The notes under the pieces were generated by a model. That model was given only the letters and a program-made list of their open reading frames with translations, was not told the origin of the DNA and made no database searches. Of a stretch of DNA of 64,000 nt, positions 15,451 through 25,604 are shown in pieces. The stretch lies in NCBI RefSeq assembly GCF_019090165.1, contig NZ_JAHRIB010000133.1:29484-93483 (forward strand), written 5' to 3'. How positions within the stretch are numbered: the first letter of the stretch is position 1; each line of letters starts with the position of its first letter. The position numbers were made by a program, and so were the translations under genes. This stretch comes from Streptomyces sp. BV286. Lineage in GTDB: Bacteria; Actinomycetota; Actinomycetes; Streptomycetales; Streptomycetaceae.

Positions 15451-16812
15451 TCACTCGGCCTCGGTGCGCTCCCGGATCTGCTCCGGAGTCAGATACGCGT
15501 TCGTGTATTCGAAGTCCCGCAGTGTGGCGGGCGTACGGGACAGGAACCCGGTGCGCACGAAGTCGTCGCCGGCCACGGTGTTCAGCGCCCAGTTGGTCGC
15601 CACGCGGGCCTTCGCCACATTGGTGCGCAGCGCCGACCAGTGGTAGCCACGGGCGACGACCAGGGCGGGCAGGCCACGCAGTTCGACACCGAGCGGCTTG
15701 GACACGGCGTCGCGGCCTCCGAGGTCGACGACGAGTCCCAGGTCCTTGTGGACGTACGGCGTCATCCGCCGACCGCGCAGGGACGCGATGACGTTGTCGG
15801 CGACGTGCTTGCCCTGGCGCATCGCGTGCTGGGCGGTCGGCGGACAGACCGCGCCCTCCACGTCCTTGGCCTCGTCCGGTACGGCGGCGGCGTCTCCGAG
15901 CGCGAAGACGCCGTCGTGCCCGCGCAGGGACATCTCCGAGCTGACCGCCAGCCGCCCCTTGACCGTCTCGGCGCCCAGGGTGGCGATGAGCGGGCTCGCC
16001 GCGACTCCGGCTGTCCAGATGAGGGTGTGCGTCGGGATCACCCGGCCGTCGGTGAAGGTGACCTCCTCGGGGCCTGCCTTCGCGATGGACACACCCAGCG
16101 AGACGTCGATGCCCCGCCTGCGCAGGATGCCCAGAGCGCTGGTGCCGAGTTTGTCGCCCAGCTCGGGCATCAGCTTCGGCGCGATGTCGATCAGGTGCCA
16201 CTTGATCAGCTTCGGGTCGAGCCTCGGGTAACGCTTCACAGCGTTGTGCGTCAGGCGCTGCAGGCACGCGGCGGTCTCGGTGCCTGCGTAACCTCCGCCC
16301 ACCACCACGAACTGGAGCCGTGCCGCACGCTCGGCCTCGTCCTGGCTGGCGTCGGCGATGTCGAGCTGCGAGATGACGTGGTCACGGACGTACGCCGCCT
16401 CGGCGAGCGTCTTCATTCCGCGGGCGTTGTCGGCGAGGCCCGGGATGTCGAAGGTCCGGGTGACACTGCCCGGTGCCAGGACGATCTGGTCGTACCGCTC
16501 GTTCACGATCTCGCCCGTGATCTTGCGGACGACGCAGACCTTGGCCTTCAGATCCACGCCGATGGCACCGCCGGGAATGATGCGGGTGCGGTACTTGCGG
16601 CTGCGGCGCAGTGACACGGCGATCGACTGCGGGGTCAGGACCCCGGAGGCGACCTGCGGCAGCAGTGGCAGGTAGAGCTGGTAGGAGAACGGCGTCACCA
16701 GTGCGAGGTCGGCCTCGTCGGGTCCCAGCTTGCGCTCCAGGCGGCGGACGCACGCCACTCCCGCGAAGCCCGCTCCCACCACCAAGATCTTCGGTCGTCC
16801 CACGATGTCCAT
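15451..16812 (-). CDS. type II NADH dehydrogenase-like FAD/NAD(P) oxidoreductase
   Basis: 453 residues from the ATG at 16812 (M-D-I-V-G-R-P-K-I-L-V-V-G-A-G-F-A-G). The second nucleotide motif is F-V-V-V-G-G-G-Y-A-G-T-E-T-A, and the FAD-binding C-terminal motif is V-F-A-L-G-D-A-A-A-V-P. The spacing and the quinone-pocket style segment P-P-T-A-Q-H-A-M-R-Q-G-K fit NDH-2, the non-proton-pumping NADH:quinone oxidoreductase on the inner membrane face. Ribosome binding site gtgaaggg is upstream. It is monocistronic as far as can be seen. Confidence 0.9.
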   Translation of the reverse strand: MDIVGRPKILVVGAGFAGVACVRRLERKLGPDEADLALVTPFSYQLYLPLLPQVASGVLTPQSIAVSLRRSRKYRTRIIPGGAIGVDLKAKVCVVRKITGEIVNERYDQIVLAPGSVTRTFDIPGLADNARGMKTLAEAAYVRDHVISQLDIADASQDEAERAARLQFVVVGGGYAGTETAACLQRLTHNAVKRYPRLDPKLIKWHLIDIAPKLMPELGDKLGTSALGILRRRGIDVSLGVSIAKAGPEEVTFTDGRVIPTHTLIWTAGVAASPLIATLGAETVKGRLAVSSEMSLRGHDGVFALGDAAAVPDEAKDVEGAVCPPTAQHAMRQGKHVADNVIASLRGRRMTPYVHKDLGLVVDLGGRDAVSKPLGVELRGLPALVVARGYHWSALRTNVAKARVATNWALNTVAGDDFVRTGFLSRTPATLRDFEYTNAYLTPEQIRERTEAE

Positions 16813-17096
16813 CCCTTCACCGGCCGCGCACGTTCTGGCTTCCCCCAGTCCCCTGCCCCCTGATTCCCCTCCTCGCACATGGTGATCCCCTGATGAGACG
16901 AGCCGACGCACCCCGACCGGCGCGTCGGGCCCCGGACCTGTGCAGATTCGGGTCGCAGGGTGGGATCCAGGGCGAAATCAGGGGGATTTCGTATACGTCA
17001 CGGCCCGGCGACGGCGTCCTGGACACCGTCTTCCGGGCCGGCGTCGGAGGATGCTCCTCGTGTTGCTCCGGGCCTGCAGGCGCGGCAAGCCGCCCT

Positions 17097-18011
17097 TCAG
17101 CGTCCGTGCCCCTTACCCAGACGCTTCAGCACGGCCCGTGCCATGGCCTCCTCGCCCTTGGCGTTGGGGTGGGCCGGGGCCGCGGGCGAGGCCGGTCGCA
17201 GCGGTTCGACCCAGCGGATTGCCGGGTCCTTGCACATGTCGTGGCCGATCGTGGGCCCGTACGTGTCGACGTATTCGGCCCGGTTCAGCCGCGCCACGAC
17301 CCGCATCATCAGGTTGAGGCGCTTTCCGGTGTCGCGCAGATAGGGGAAGTCCTTCGCGGCGAACGGCACCGAGGGGTAGCAGCCGCTGCCGTCCTCCGGC
17401 AGCAGATCCGGATAGCCGACGACGAGCACACGAGCGTGCGGCGCTTTGGCGTGAACGGCCCGCAGCACGCGGGCGATCTTGGGTGCCGTCTCGAGGATCT
17501 TCAGCGTCAGCTGATCGACCCCGGACGACGAGTAGTGACGCTGGCACGGATTTCCGGCCAGGTCCTGCGAGCTCAGCTGGGCGCAGGTGCCGATGATGGA
17601 GCTGAACCCGATGTCGTTGCCGCCTATCTGCACCGTCACCAGATCGGTGTCACGCTTCACGGCGTTGAGCTGCGGAGGGTTCGTCCCCTGCGCCTTCCAC
17701 ATCTCCACGGTCGTAGCGCCGCCGCAGCTCATGTCCTTGAACGTGGACGTCCTGCGCTCCGCAGCCACGAGTGAGGGGTAGTTGTGGTCGGAGCGGGCGC
17801 AGTTCACGTCGACCTGCTTCGGGATGCCGGGTCCCGAGGTGTAGGAGTCGCCCAGGGCGACGTAGTCCGTGCCCCTGCCCTGGCCGTTGCCGTGTGCCGC
17901 GACGGGCCCCGCGGACGCGACGACGAGGGCGCAGCCGGTGAGCGCGGCTCCGACGGCGGTCGCCCGTCGGCGGTTCGATGCTGTCCAGCCGTACTGGGTG
18001 CGACGGTTCAT
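17097..18011 (-). CDS. secreted SGNH/GDSL-family esterase or lipase
   Basis: 304 residues from the ATG at 18011. The signal peptide has R-R-R, a hydrophobic core (A-A-L-T-G-C-A-L-V-V-A-S-A-G-P-V-A-A) and A-x-A cleavage. SGNH blocks: A-L-G-D-S-Y-T-S-G (nucleophilic Ser), S-C-G-G-A-T (Gly), Q-I-G-G-N-D-I-G-F (Asn), and H-P-N-A-K-G (His). Several cysteines suggest disulphides, as in the Streptomyces rimosus lipase group. It probably cleaves lipid or acyl esters outside the cell. Confidence 0.92.
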   Translation of the reverse strand: MNRRTQYGWTASNRRRATAVGAALTGCALVVASAGPVAAHGNGQGRGTDYVALGDSYTSGPGIPKQVDVNCARSDHNYPSLVAAERRTSTFKDMSCGGATTVEMWKAQGTNPPQLNAVKRDTDLVTVQIGGNDIGFSSIIGTCAQLSSQDLAGNPCQRHYSSSGVDQLTLKILETAPKIARVLRAVHAKAPHARVLVVGYPDLLPEDGSGCYPSVPFAAKDFPYLRDTGKRLNLMMRVVARLNRAEYVDTYGPTIGHDMCKDPAIRWVEPLRPASPAAPAHPNAKGEEAMARAVLKRLGKGHGR

Positions 18012-18372
18012 CGATGTTCCCCCTGAGTCCGGAACGGCGCGTTGAGGTCGCTGGAAGCGCCCTCGTACGGTGACTGAACTTGTATACCGGCCAGTTCGTT
18101 CTCGGGACCAGAGGCGCGGAGCATGGGGCTGCGTCGCCGCACCGCGAATCCGCCGCACCACGGGCTCCCTCTCGGCACCCCGCCCGCGGTGCCTTCCGCA
18201 CGCACGCGACGGCGCGCGGTCAACTTCCGCTCCGCCTCCCGCCGCCCTGCTCGCCGCAGCGGGGGCACGGAACACGGAAGCGGAGCAAGGCATGGTGATG
18301 GCATGCCAGTCGAGCGGCAGCATCCGGGCCGTCGACTCCGCGGAGGGACAGAGCCGACGGCGACGGCATCCG

Positions 18373-18954
18373 TCAGATGCCGAACTCCGCGGGCGACAGA
18401 CCGAGAGCGGCGCAGGCGTCGCGGATGGCCTGCTGCTCGGACAGCTCGAAGTGTCCGTCCGCACCCGCGACCACGATGCCCGTCTGGACGACCGCGCGGG
18501 CCTCCTGCGGCTTCTTGGCCGCCTTGGCGATCTCCCGCAGCGCTTCGGCCTTGCCCTGTTCGAAGTTGGCGACGAGCCGGTCCACATGGCGGTTGAAGCC
18601 CTGGCGAAGCTGGTCCGCCGGGAAGTTCTGCAGGACTTCGTTGGTGACGATCAGCTCCTCCACGCGCTGCCGCTCAGCCTGCTCCACATATCCGTCGGCC
18701 GCGGCCACCAGGGCGCACATCGCCATGCTGGCGTCGCGGTAGGCACCGCTCTTCAACTCGGTCTTGACCGACGCGAGCTGGGACTTGAGCAGCCCGACCA
18801 GCTGGGCCTTGGAACCACCTGAGCCCGAGGACGAACCGGGTGCGTGGCCACCGCGCTGTCCCTGTCCGTGAGGGGCGTGCCCCTGTCCGCCCCCTCCCCT
18901 GCCGCTCTGGGACTGCTGGAGATTCTTGGCCTGGTCCTTGAGCCGGTCCCACAT
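18373..18954 (-). CDS. TerB-family tellurite-resistance-like protein
   Basis: 193 residues from the ATG at 18954 (M-W-D-R-L-K-D-Q-A-K-N-L-Q-Q-S); gaggtggc lies about 9 nt upstream. A Gly/Gln/His-rich spacer follows the first helix. The TerB helical domain comes next: A-M-C-A-L-V-A-A-A-D-G-Y-V-E and, one repeat later, G-I-V-V-A-G-A-D-G-H-F-E, both with acidic residues of the kind that bind metal in TerB. The function is stress/metal related in general, but no ter operon is present, so this is an orphan TerB. Confidence 0.88.
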   Translation of the reverse strand: MWDRLKDQAKNLQQSQSGRGGGGQGHAPHGQGQRGGHAPGSSSGSGGSKAQLVGLLKSQLASVKTELKSGAYRDASMAMCALVAAADGYVEQAERQRVEELIVTNEVLQNFPADQLRQGFNRHVDRLVANFEQGKAEALREIAKAAKKPQEARAVVQTGIVVAGADGHFELSEQQAIRDACAALGLSPAEFGI

Positions 18955-19201
18955 CGCCACTACTGCCACCTCGGCTTCTGCTGTTGCCTGTCCGGTCTTG
19001 ATCATCGGTCACGCTTCTTCGCGGTCCGCCAGATGAACGGCTCTCGAGGCCACGGAGGTTCCCGAATGGCAAAGGTAACGTAAAAGAGATCCAGATCAGG
19101 CTGGTGAATCACCGCCCTCACGCTCGTAAGGAAAAGGCCTCGGTGACAGCTCACCGTCCGGCCTGCTCCGCGCCTCGCGCTATCTCGAAGCCCTCTCGCC
19201 G

Positions 19202-20482
19202 TCAGGCGGCCGCCTGGGACAGGTTTCCGGAACCGCGGAGCACCGGATCGCCCCGCAACCGCAGGAAGGCGAGCCCGAGGGCGACGGCCTGCAGTACGCC
19301 GCACACGAGGATCGCGTGACCGAGGGCCGGCACCGGCGTCAAGGCGACCACGACGCCCGCCACCGGGAAGGGCAGCAGCAGAAGCAGGATGGTCAGCGAG
19401 AGAGTGCTGCCGAACGCGGCCGGCGGTATGAGGAGTGAACGAAGCGTGCGCAGCACAACGGTCAGGCCACCGTCCGCGGCCATGAAGAGCGCCATGACCA
19501 GGACGTACGAGATGTAGGTGGGAGCCTGGGACAGGGCGAGACAAGCCGCGGCCGCGACCGTGGAACAGACCACGCCGACTCCCCACAGGCCGAGCCTGTT
19601 GAGCGCGATCCGGCAGGCGGCCACCGCGAGGAGGGTGGAAGCCGCCGCCGCCGACCACAGCGTCCCCACCGCTGCCGAGGTCAGCCCGAACCGCTCGACC
19701 ACGATGATCGGGCTGGCGGCGTGCAACAGCCCGAGCGCGAGGTTGGAGACGACCAGCCCCGCCACGAGCCAACTCAGCACGGGGAGCGAACGGAGCGTGT
19801 TCCAGCCCACCTTGAGCCCCGCCTCCAGGCGCGCGCTGTTCTTCGACGAGGCGCGCAACGGCGTCGGCGGGGTCTGCAGGGCGAGACAGGCCGCGAGGAC
19901 GGACAACACCCCCAGGACGGCGAGCATGTGGGTCGGCCCGAGGAGCAGGAGTACACCTCCCAGGGCGGGCCCGGTGAGGGTGGCGGTCTGGTCTATCCCG
20001 ATCAGAACGGCCTGCACCTTGTGCGCCTGACCTGCGGTACGCCGGCTGACGATCGCACCCACGGCCTCGTTGGCGATGAAACTGAACTGCGTGAGGGCTC
20101 CAGTGCCGGCGGCCAGCGCCATCACCGTGACCGTCTCTGCCGTCCCGCCCGGAAGCACGAACAGTGCGACTCCTCCCGCCCCCACGAGCAGGGCCCGCGC
20201 CAGGGAGGCGAGGAAGAAGACGATCGCTGCCCCGCACCGGTCGACCAGATCCCCCGCCAGGCCGAAGGCCGCCACGCGCGGAATCCATTCGAGCGCGAAG
20301 GCCAGCCCTGTCAGAGACGCGGAGTTGGTGGTGGCCAGCACCAGGAGCGGCATCGCGTAGGTGCACATGGAGAAGGCGAGCGCGTCGAAGGCGCGGGGTG
20401 CGTAGACCCGGCGGAGCAGGCCGCCTTGGGGAACGGCTGCATGCCGACCGGCCGGTCGGCCCTCATGGAGGGAGATGGTCAC
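19202..20482 (-). CDS. MFS transporter
   Basis: 426 residues, start GTG 20482 (read as M-T-I-S-L-H-E-G). About twelve hydrophobic segments, with the first-loop motif region W-I-P-R-V-A-A-F-G-L-A-G-D-L-V-D-R-C-G typical of the MFS-1/enterobactin exporter-like group (G-x-L-x-D-R). The C-terminal half (L-T-I-L-L-L-L-L-P-F-P-V-A-G-V-V) completes the second bundle. It is probably a drug or small-molecule exporter; the substrate is unknown. No dedicated regulator is adjacent. Confidence 0.85.
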   Translation of the reverse strand: MTISLHEGRPAGRHAAVPQGGLLRRVYAPRAFDALAFSMCTYAMPLLVLATTNSASLTGLAFALEWIPRVAAFGLAGDLVDRCGAAIVFFLASLARALLVGAGGVALFVLPGGTAETVTVMALAAGTGALTQFSFIANEAVGAIVSRRTAGQAHKVQAVLIGIDQTATLTGPALGGVLLLLGPTHMLAVLGVLSVLAACLALQTPPTPLRASSKNSARLEAGLKVGWNTLRSLPVLSWLVAGLVVSNLALGLLHAASPIIVVERFGLTSAAVGTLWSAAAASTLLAVAACRIALNRLGLWGVGVVCSTVAAAACLALSQAPTYISYVLVMALFMAADGGLTVVLRTLRSLLIPPAAFGSTLSLTILLLLLPFPVAGVVVALTPVPALGHAILVCGVLQAVALGLAFLRLRGDPVLRGSGNLSQAAA

Positions 20483-21567
<1,085 letters not shown>

Positions 21568-22239
21568 ATGGGGCACAATGGCGGAGTGGCAGAGATCGTG
21601 ACGATCCGCGGTGACCTGGAGCTCCTCACGCGTACCGCCGAGCTCTTCTCCTCCGTCCAGGAAGAGTTCGTCTGTGTCGCCCGCGATCTCAGCACCTGGT
21701 CCCACACCGGAGCCCGGCAGACAGCCCGCGACCGGCTGCGAAGCAGTGGCACGCACCGGATCCGCAAGCTGTACAGCCAGGCTGTGCTCGCTGACGAGCA
21801 CAGCCGCGAGCACCTCGACGACCTCCTCGGCAGGGGCGCCACGGTGCGGATCGCCGCCACGACACTTCCGCACGAGACGATCATCATCGACCGCCGGTTC
21901 GCGATCCTCGCCGGCCCGCACACCCCCGGCGGCCGTGAGTACACCATGGCTTCCGCGCCCGCCCTGGTCGGCGGGATACACGCACTGTTCGAAGCCGCCT
22001 GGGAGACGGCCACCGACCTCAGGACCTTCGTACGCGGCGAACAGCCCGATCTCGACGCCGAAAGCCGTACGGTCCTGCGCGCGTTGGGGTCCGGCGCCAC
22101 CGACGAGACCGCCGCACGCCAACTCGGCCTGTCCGTGCGCACCTACCGCCGCAGGGTCGCCGAACTGCTCACCGCCCTGGACGCGGGTTCGCGATTCCAG
22201 GCCGGGATGCGCGCGGGCGAACTGGGCCTGAGCGGCTGA
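21568..22239 (+). CDS. LuxR-type helix-turn-helix transcriptional regulator
   Basis: 223 residues from the ATG at 21568 (M-G-H-N-G-G-V-A-E-I-V). The frame is open much further upstream through the CTGC repeat, but protein-like sequence starts here. The N-terminal part (L-L-T-R-T-A-E-L-F-S-S-V-Q-E-E-F) resembles TrmB/PLD-like sensor regions of Streptomyces LuxR regulators. The C-terminal HTH is A-R-Q-L-G-L-S-V-R-T-Y-R-R-R-V-A-E-L. Its target is unknown. It is convergent with the glycoside hydrolase at 22339. Confidence 0.85.
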   Translation: MGHNGGVAEIVTIRGDLELLTRTAELFSSVQEEFVCVARDLSTWSHTGARQTARDRLRSSGTHRIRKLYSQAVLADEHSREHLDDLLGRGATVRIAATTLPHETIIIDRRFAILAGPHTPGGREYTMASAPALVGGIHALFEAAWETATDLRTFVRGEQPDLDAESRTVLRALGSGATDETAARQLGLSVRTYRRRVAELLTALDAGSRFQAGMRAGELGLSG

Positions 22240-22338
22240 CGAGCGGCAGACCGCCGGGCCGGAGCAGGACCTGACCGGCGCCGGACCGTGGCGAGTTGGC
22301 GCCGACCGCTGGTCGGTGCACTGCCGACGGAACCTGTG

Positions 22339-24039
22339 TCAGTCGGCCGCGACCCTTTCGGGATCGTCGGCCGGAGTACCGACGCGCAGCCACCGGTAGC
22401 CGTAGGCGGGCAGTTCGACACGGACCAGGCCGTCGTCGGGCACCGTGAGACCTTTGTGCTCCTCGTCGAGCAGATCCGTCAGCCTGCCACCGGGTCCGGC
22501 CTCGGACAGGCGCAGCCGTACGGTGGCCGGTCCGCCGGCGAAGTTGTGCACCGCCAGGACCGTTCCGTCGGTGGTGCAGCCGACGTGCGCCAGCACAGCG
22601 CTGTCCCCGGTGTCCACCAACCGGTAGTCGCCCCACGCCAGTTCAGGCGCCTCCCGGTATCGCTCGATGAACAGCCGCATACGGCCAAGGAGCGAGCCGG
22701 GGTCGCGACTCTGCTCGTACACGTTGACGTTCTGGCATCCGAAGGCGCCCTCGGCCGGTGGATTGGGCAACGCGTCCGGGCCGGCGGTGGAGAAGCCCGC
22801 ACCTGCCTCCGGTGTCCACTGCATGGGTGTGCGGACGGCCTGGCGTCCCGCGGCGGCCAGGTTCTCGCCCATTCCGATCTCCTCGCCGTAGAAGAGCACA
22901 GGGGTGCCCGGCAGCGTGAAGAGCAAGCTGTACGCGAGCTCGATGCGGCGCCGGTCGCCGTCGACCATCGGCGGCAGCCTGCGGCGCAGTCCCCGGCCGT
23001 ACAACTGCATGTCCTCGTCCGGGCCGAAGGCCTCGAAGACCTCGGCCCGTTCGTCGTCACTCAGTTTGTCGAGGGTGAGTTCGTCGTGGTTGCGGACGAC
23101 CGTGGCCCAGTGGGCGTCCCGTGGGGCGGCCGGGCGCTGCCGCAGCGCGGTGGCCAGCGGCCCGGCGTCCTCGCGCGCCATGGAGAGGTACATCTGCTGC
23201 ATCGCGACGAAGTCGAAGCACATGGTGAGCTCGTCCCCGCGGCCCGAGGCGGGGTCGCCGAAGAAGCGCGCGGTGTCGTCGTAGGGGAGGTTGACCTCTC
23301 CCAGCAGGATCGACTCGCCGTTGCGGCGGCCGAGGAAGGCGCGCAGATCGGCGAGGTACTCGTGCGGATCGGGCAACGCTCCGGCGTCACTCTGCCCGTC
23401 CGTCTCCAGCAGGAAGGGCACGGCGTCGACCCGGAATCCGGACAGGCCGAGCTGCGTCCAGAACCCCATGACGCGGGCTATCTCGTCGCGGACCTCGGGG
23501 TTGGCGATGTTGAGGTCGGGCTGCTGCTTGTAGAACCGGTGGAGGTAGTACTGGCCACTGCCCTTGTCGTACTCCCACAGGCTGTCCTCCGCATCGGGGA
23601 AGACCACGCCCTCGGGGCCGTCCTCGGGTGGCTCGTCGGCCCAGACGTACCAGTCACGGTGGGAGGAGTCCCGGCCGGACCGGGCGTCCCGGAACCACGG
23701 GTGTTCCTCGGAGGTGTGGTTGACGACCAGGTCGGCGATCACCCGGATGCCGCGGTCCCGAGCGGTGCGGACGAACTCGGTGAAGTCCCCGAGAGTGCCC
23801 AGGCGGGGGTCGACTCCGTAGAAGTCCGTGATGTCGTATCCGTCGTCACGCTCCCGCGTCGGATAGAACGGCATCAGCCACACGCATGTCACACCGAGAC
23901 GCACGAGATGGTCGATGCGCTGCGTGAGGCCCGCGAAGTCACCGGTCCCGTCGCCGTTCCCGTCCTGGTACGTCTCGACGTCCAGGCAGTACACCACCGC
24001 GTTCTTCCACCACAGGTCGGACGTACGGGTCAGACGCAT
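22339..24039 (-). CDS. GH13 alpha-amylase/trehalose-synthase-like glycoside hydrolase
   Basis: 566 residues from the ATG at 24039. The TIM-barrel regions are clear: D-L-V-V-N-H-T-S (region I), G-F-R-V-D-A-V-P-F (region II, catalytic Asp nucleophile), L-L-G-E-V-N-L (region III, catalytic Glu) and V-R-N-H-D-E-L (region IV, transition-state Asp). D-G-Y-D-I-T-D-F-Y-G-V-D and W-Y-V-W-A-D resemble trehalose synthase and oligo-glucosidase subfamilies. It is cytoplasmic (no signal peptide). It shares 10 bp with the upstream oxidoreductase gene, so the two are translationally coupled. The substrate is probably maltose/trehalose or a glucoside. Confidence 0.9.
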   Translation of the reverse strand: MRLTRTSDLWWKNAVVYCLDVETYQDGNGDGTGDFAGLTQRIDHLVRLGVTCVWLMPFYPTRERDDGYDITDFYGVDPRLGTLGDFTEFVRTARDRGIRVIADLVVNHTSEEHPWFRDARSGRDSSHRDWYVWADEPPEDGPEGVVFPDAEDSLWEYDKGSGQYYLHRFYKQQPDLNIANPEVRDEIARVMGFWTQLGLSGFRVDAVPFLLETDGQSDAGALPDPHEYLADLRAFLGRRNGESILLGEVNLPYDDTARFFGDPASGRGDELTMCFDFVAMQQMYLSMAREDAGPLATALRQRPAAPRDAHWATVVRNHDELTLDKLSDDERAEVFEAFGPDEDMQLYGRGLRRRLPPMVDGDRRRIELAYSLLFTLPGTPVLFYGEEIGMGENLAAAGRQAVRTPMQWTPEAGAGFSTAGPDALPNPPAEGAFGCQNVNVYEQSRDPGSLLGRMRLFIERYREAPELAWGDYRLVDTGDSAVLAHVGCTTDGTVLAVHNFAGGPATVRLRLSEAGPGGRLTDLLDEEHKGLTVPDDGLVRVELPAYGYRWLRVGTPADDPERVAAD

Positions 24040-25034
24040 CGGTACTCCTTCGCCGTGGCGGGCACAGGACGGGTGACGTCGAGGCGCGGCAGTACCTCGG
24101 CCCCGAACGCATCGATGAACGGGCCCTGTTCGCGGCCCACGTGGTGGAGCATCACAGCGTCGAAGCCGAGTTCGGCGTACTCCTGCAGCCAGGCCGTGTG
24201 CCGGCCCAGGTCGGACGAGATGTTGACCGTACGCGCCACCTGATCGAGGCTGACGTGCTCACTGACGATGTCGAACAGGTCCGCCGAGTCCAGATCCCAA
24301 CTGACGGGCGGAGCATGCACGTTGGTGCGCCACTGGTCGTGCGCCAGCGCACCGGCCTCGGCCTCGTCGGGGGCCCAGCTCAAGTGGACCTGGAGGTGCA
24401 GCGGACCGCGGCCGCCCGCGTCACGGTACGCGTCGATGATCTCACGCAGGCGTTCCCGAGGGGCGTTGACCGTGATCAGGCCGTCCGCCCACTCGGCACA
24501 CCAGGCCGCGGTCGCCGTGCTGCAGGCGGCTCCGATCAGCGGCGGCATGTCGGGCGGCAGCGTCCACAGTCGAGCCCGGTCCACGGTCACCAGTCCGTCG
24601 TGGCTGACCTCCTCGCCCTGCAGCAGGGCGCGGATGACGTCGACGCACTCGCCCAGCCGCGCGGTGCGGACGTCCTTGCGGGGCCAGGCCGCTCCCGTGA
24701 TGTGCTCGTTAGAGGCCTCACCGCTGCCCAGGGCCACCCAGAACCTGCCGGGATACATGGCGGCGAGGCTGGCGACGGCCTGGGCGATGATCGCGGGGTG
24801 GTAGCGCTGACCGGGCGCGTTCACGACGCCGAACGGCGTTTCGTCGGTGGCCTGGAGGGCGGCTCCGAGCCACGACCAGGCGAACCCGGACTCCCCCTGT
24901 CGTACGCTCCACGGCGAGAAGTGGTCCGAGCACATGGCGGCGGTGAATCCCGCACGCTCCGCGTGCACCACGGCGTCGAGCAGGTCCGCGGGCGGGACCT
25001 GTTCGTGCGAGGCGTGTAATCCATAGACAGTCAT
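24030..25034 (-). CDS. LLM-class flavin-dependent oxidoreductase (non-F420 TIGR03885-like)
   Basis: 334 residues from the ATG at 25034 (M-T-V-Y-G-L-H-A-S-H-E). The bacterial-luciferase-like barrel is shown by M-C-S-D-H-F-S-P-W, the A-M-Y-P-G-R-F-W-V-A-L-G-S-G-E segment and the N-E-H-I-T-G substrate loop. The closest family I recognise is the one named non-F420 flavinoid oxidoreductase (TIGR03885), whose genes often sit beside GH13 hydrolases. Its 3' end overlaps the hydrolase start. The substrate is unknown. Confidence 0.87.
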   Translation of the reverse strand: MTVYGLHASHEQVPPADLLDAVVHAERAGFTAAMCSDHFSPWSVRQGESGFAWSWLGAALQATDETPFGVVNAPGQRYHPAIIAQAVASLAAMYPGRFWVALGSGEASNEHITGAAWPRKDVRTARLGECVDVIRALLQGEEVSHDGLVTVDRARLWTLPPDMPPLIGAACSTATAAWCAEWADGLITVNAPRERLREIIDAYRDAGGRGPLHLQVHLSWAPDEAEAGALAHDQWRTNVHAPPVSWDLDSADLFDIVSEHVSLDQVARTVNISSDLGRHTAWLQEYAELGFDAVMLHHVGREQGPFIDAFGAEVLPRLDVTRPVPATAKEYRCV

Positions 25035-25186
25035 GCCGGGCGAGTACCCCCAGGGTGGCCCTCATGCGGAGAACCGCTCGCAACTCCCCCAGACGCCGTA
25101 CACAGCGGTGCAGTTACTCACGCACAGAAGTACCGACGCCGGAGCCTGACCGCCCCGCCCAACGCGACGTCGTGGGGCCGGACGGA

Positions 25187-25220
25187 AGAGGGCCCGGATC
25201 CAAAAGGATCCGGGCCCTCT
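25187..25220 (-). terminator. terminator downstream of initiator tRNA
   Basis: A perfect 15-bp stem (25187-25201 with 25206-25220) closes an aaaa loop. It lies 7 nt beyond the tRNA 3' end on the minus strand and also faces the LLM oxidoreductase start region. Confidence 0.85.
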
Positions 25221-25227
25221 CACGCAG

Positions 25228-25301
25228 TAGCGGGGACAGGATTTGAACCTGCGACCTCTGGGTTATGAGCCCAGCGAGCTACCGAGCTGCTCCACCCCGC
25301 G
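25228..25301 (-). tRNA. initiator tRNA-Met (CAT)
   Basis: The 74-nt minus-strand sequence folds as a full cloverleaf without encoded CCA. The acceptor arm starts CGCGGGG and ends CCCCGCT plus A, so the first pair is a C-A mismatch, diagnostic of bacterial initiators. The anticodon arm is CTGGG-CTCATAA-CCCAG with three consecutive G-C pairs, and the T-arm has GGTTCAAATCC. Confidence 0.96.
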
Positions 25302-25604
25302 GCGATGTCCTCCACCGTACGCCATCCCGGACGCCCCGGAGACCACCCTCTCGTGCGTCGGGGTTCTCCCCATCGGCACGAGGGAGTCGGCTGGTCGTCG
25401 GCAAAGGGACGAACGGGCCCTTTCGGCCAAACCCTGTATGGAGGCCAGCGCCGTGCGCCAAGGGTGGATGCATCAGGCACTCGGCATGCGCCGGGACCCG
25501 GCACGGAATCCGATCCGGCTCAAACACGTGTGTTCGATCCCGCTTCCCTCGCCGTTGACTCCGGTGACCCATCCGATGGCATCCACCGTGCAGGAGATAC
25601 GCCG

